Shown one piece after another: positions 53,301 to 54,523 of a stretch of 54,523 bases of DNA (positions are counted from its first letter, which is position 1; each line of letters starts with the position of its first letter). The notes below the pieces were generated by a model, which searched no databases, was not told the origin of the DNA, and saw nothing but the letters and a program-made list of their open reading frames with translations. The position numbers and the translations under genes were made by a program. This DNA comes from Treponema sp. (GTDB lineage: Bacteria > Spirochaetota > Spirochaetia > Treponematales > Treponemataceae). Location: NCBI GenBank assembly GCA_024687165.1, contig JAILEY010000026.1:1-54523 (forward strand). Reading direction: 5' to 3'.

Positions 53301-54086
53301 TCATTCTGTTTTTATTTTTTTCAAATCTTCTGCAGAAAGTCCTGTATATTTCATTATTAAATCTTCAGGAACATTATCTTCCAGCATGGTTTTTGCCGTC
53401 TCAAATGCCTTTGCCTGTTCTCCCTGTTCATAACCTTCAACACGTGTTTCATCTAAAAGCAATTCCAATTTCATATAATCAGCTCTCCATTCAGATTCAA
53501 CCTTAGATGCAAAAACTTTTTTCTCCAAAGTTTTTGTAAAATCATTCTTTGCAGAATTTGTTGAAATATATTCAAGAAAATTTTTTATTTCCGAATCATC
53601 ATTCAGTTTTGAAAAGGCTTCTGCATTAAAGAAATACTTATAAGATTCATCTCCTAATCTAAATTCCTTATCTTCATGACACAAATTAGAAAATGTATAT
53701 ATCGGAAGACCTTTACAAAATGGATCTGTCTTACATAAGAAGATCACATAGCTCTCTTTCAGATTACTGATTTTCTCTCCCTTCATCAAGTTAGAAACAT
53801 CCATTTGAGACTGATAATAACGTGCGCGTTTTGCCTCATCATGTTTTATAGAAGTTTGAATTTCAATATCAAACATTCGTCGGGAATCCTTAACAAAAAC
53901 GTCCAGCCTGACTCCTCTATGAATTGGATCGACATTAAAAATCTGCTGTTGATTTTTTAATTCAACCTTTTCAATTTTAATTTTTAATAAAATTTCCAGC
54001 ATTTGTCTGCAAATTTCCGTATCCTGCATGATTTTGCAAAACAAAAAATCATCAGTAAATTCAAGTTCATCATAAGGTTTAATCAT
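53301..54086 (-). CDS. PD-(D/E)XK nuclease-family protein (Rpn/PDDEXK_2-like)
   Basis: This 261-aa protein begins with the FTDDFLFCKIMQD-type motif of the PDDEXK_2/Rpn family (residues about 10-22). The nuclease motif is RLDVFVKDSRRMFDIEIQT (about 60-78), with Asp and Glu-x-Gln in place of the classic D...ExK. It ends with DLIMKYTGLSAEDLKKIK, the helical C-terminus typical of the family. These proteins occur in many copies in gut bacteria and act as DNA-damaging recombination-promoting nucleases or are linked to transposases. AGGAG precedes the ATG. An XRE fragment lies upstream on the same strand. Confidence 0.85.
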   Translation of the reverse strand: MIKPYDELEFTDDFLFCKIMQDTEICRQMLEILLKIKIEKVELKNQQQIFNVDPIHRGVRLDVFVKDSRRMFDIEIQTSIKHDEAKRARYYQSQMDVSNLMKGEKISNLKESYVIFLCKTDPFCKGLPIYTFSNLCHEDKEFRLGDESYKYFFNAEAFSKLNDDSEIKNFLEYISTNSAKNDFTKTLEKKVFASKVESEWRADYMKLELLLDETRVEGYEQGEQAKAFETAKTMLEDNVPEDLIMKYTGLSAEDLKKIKTE

Positions 54087-54118
54087 TGTTTTCTCCTACA
54101 AAAATAGATTAATGTTCT

Positions 54119-54132
54119 ACTATTTGTATAGT
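54119..54132. promoter_or_regulatory. Palindromic operator candidate
   Basis: ACTATTTGTATAGT is a perfect inverted repeat (ACTAT-TTGT-ATAGT) located 33 bp upstream of the Rpn-like gene, between it and an XRE-type repressor remnant. It is a plausible repressor site. Confidence 0.4.
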
Positions 54133-54176
54133 CGAAAAAAAACAAAATTGTACATTTCGTGGAGAAAAAAATTAAA

Positions 54177-54326
54177 TTATTTCAATAATTCTTCGATGGA
54201 TGTATTTAAAACTCTAGAAAAAGCGACAAGTTCTATATCTGTAACAAATCTTTCTCCAGATTCAATACGTTGTATTGCATTTTTATCCAAATCTAGACCT
54301 GTCAATTGTAATGTGATTCTGAGCGA
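54177..54326 (-). pseudogene. Truncated XRE-family regulator (C-terminal part)
   Basis: From 54326 the minus strand reads SLRITLQLTGLDLDKNAIQR and then IESGERFVTDIELVAFSRVL and NTSIEELLK before a stop at 54177. This is the second half of a typical XRE helix-turn-helix repressor (recognition helix and C-terminal helix). An in-frame TAA (54329-54327) lies immediately upstream, and the N-terminal ~25 residues are absent. Confidence 0.75.
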
Positions 54327-54523
54327 TTAGAAATTAATTTTAAAGATCCTCCAGTAAAAAATAAAACTGATTCATTTGGTGGATACACAAATTATAAATA
54401 CATTTATTCTTCTCCAATAAGCAAAGATGAATATGAAAAAATTTGTAAATTCTTTGAGAAAAATAAAACAATAAAAGCAGCCTTATATACAGGAGATAAT
54501 TCTGCTTTAAAAATAATAACGTA
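54312..54523 (+). CDS. 5'-truncated coding fragment running off the right edge
   Basis: The plus-strand frame is open from 54312 to the window end and has no plausible start codon; a TAA lies at 54309-54311. It reads CDSERLEINFKDPPVKNKTD, then GGYTNYKYIYSSPISKDEYE and continues. The residue mix is protein-like, and base composition is very AT-rich. I do not recognise the family. Its truncated end coincides with that of the minus-strand XRE fragment. Confidence 0.5.

Noticed and set aside
1..54523. CRISPR arrays, rRNA genes, prophage or complete insertion sequences
   Set aside because: No regularly spaced repeat-spacer array, rRNA segment, phage structural gene or intact transposase is seen; the dispersed elements carry no protein gene.

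Overview
The window looks like the chromosome of a Treponema-type spirochaete, probably host- or gut-associated. This is inferred from gene families and low-GC codon use, not from a search. Pointers are a BMP/PnrA-type lipoprotein, a BspA-type leucine-rich-repeat protein, a decayed GGDEF gene with a long N-terminal region, a citrate synthase of about 458 aa, stacked SpoIIE/STAS genes and an EarP/EF-P(Arg32) pair. Most of the window is ordinary housekeeping chromosome; both edges are AT-rich accessory DNA.

Layout. 1-3.3 kb: the end of an SMC/Rad50-like ATPase gene with a small partner, then a hipBA toxin-antitoxin module lying between two fragments of a nicotinamidase-like gene. 3.3-5.8 kb: minus-strand operon mrp, C_GCAxxG_C_C protein, Dus. 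5.8-9.0 kb: RluA-family enzyme, two small membrane proteins and a cluster of dispersed palindromic elements. 9-16.6 kb: argS, gltA, grpE-dnaK-dnaJ. 16.6-21.5 kb: a partner-switching operon (two SpoIIE-type phosphatase genes and a STAS antagonist) with a VanY-like lipoprotein. 21.8-27.4 kb: leuS, orphan DNA methyltransferase, recQ, tRNA-Leu(CAA). 27.4-31 kb: comM, earP, efp, tRNA-Arg(CCT). 31-35.6 kb: AGCS symporter, SulP transporter, era. 35.7-42.4 kb: glycogen breakdown (glgX, glgP) and uvrC. 42.4-47.9 kb: operon of LamG/FN3 protein, TPR protein and BMP lipoprotein. 47.8-49 kb: a GGDEF pseudogene. 49.3-54.5 kb: LRR protein, unknown secreted and membrane proteins, a PD-(D/E)XK (Rpn/PDDEXK_2-like) protein and a junction of two truncated genes.

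The most unusual signal is a family of about 150-bp intergenic elements (six full and two partial copies, both orientations). They share inverted ends around TAATAAAATTGGC, an inner CTGTTTGTTGC/GCAACAAACAG stem enclosing a GTCGC-GAAA-GCGAC hairpin, and a third hairpin. Paired positions change together between copies, so base pairing seems conserved: either a MITE/ERIC-like repeat or a structured RNA. Two other long hairpin elements (5.85 kb and 8.5 kb) share ends or fragments with the family, one of them placing a perfect Shine-Dalgarno and ATG inside its hairpin.

Several genes (rluA-like, methyltransferase, earP, sulP, glgX) have a -10 box only 7-11 bp before the chosen ATG and no Shine-Dalgarno, which suggests common leaderless or near-leaderless mRNAs. 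Positions and motifs were read by eye; family assignments rest on recognised motifs, and no database search was run.
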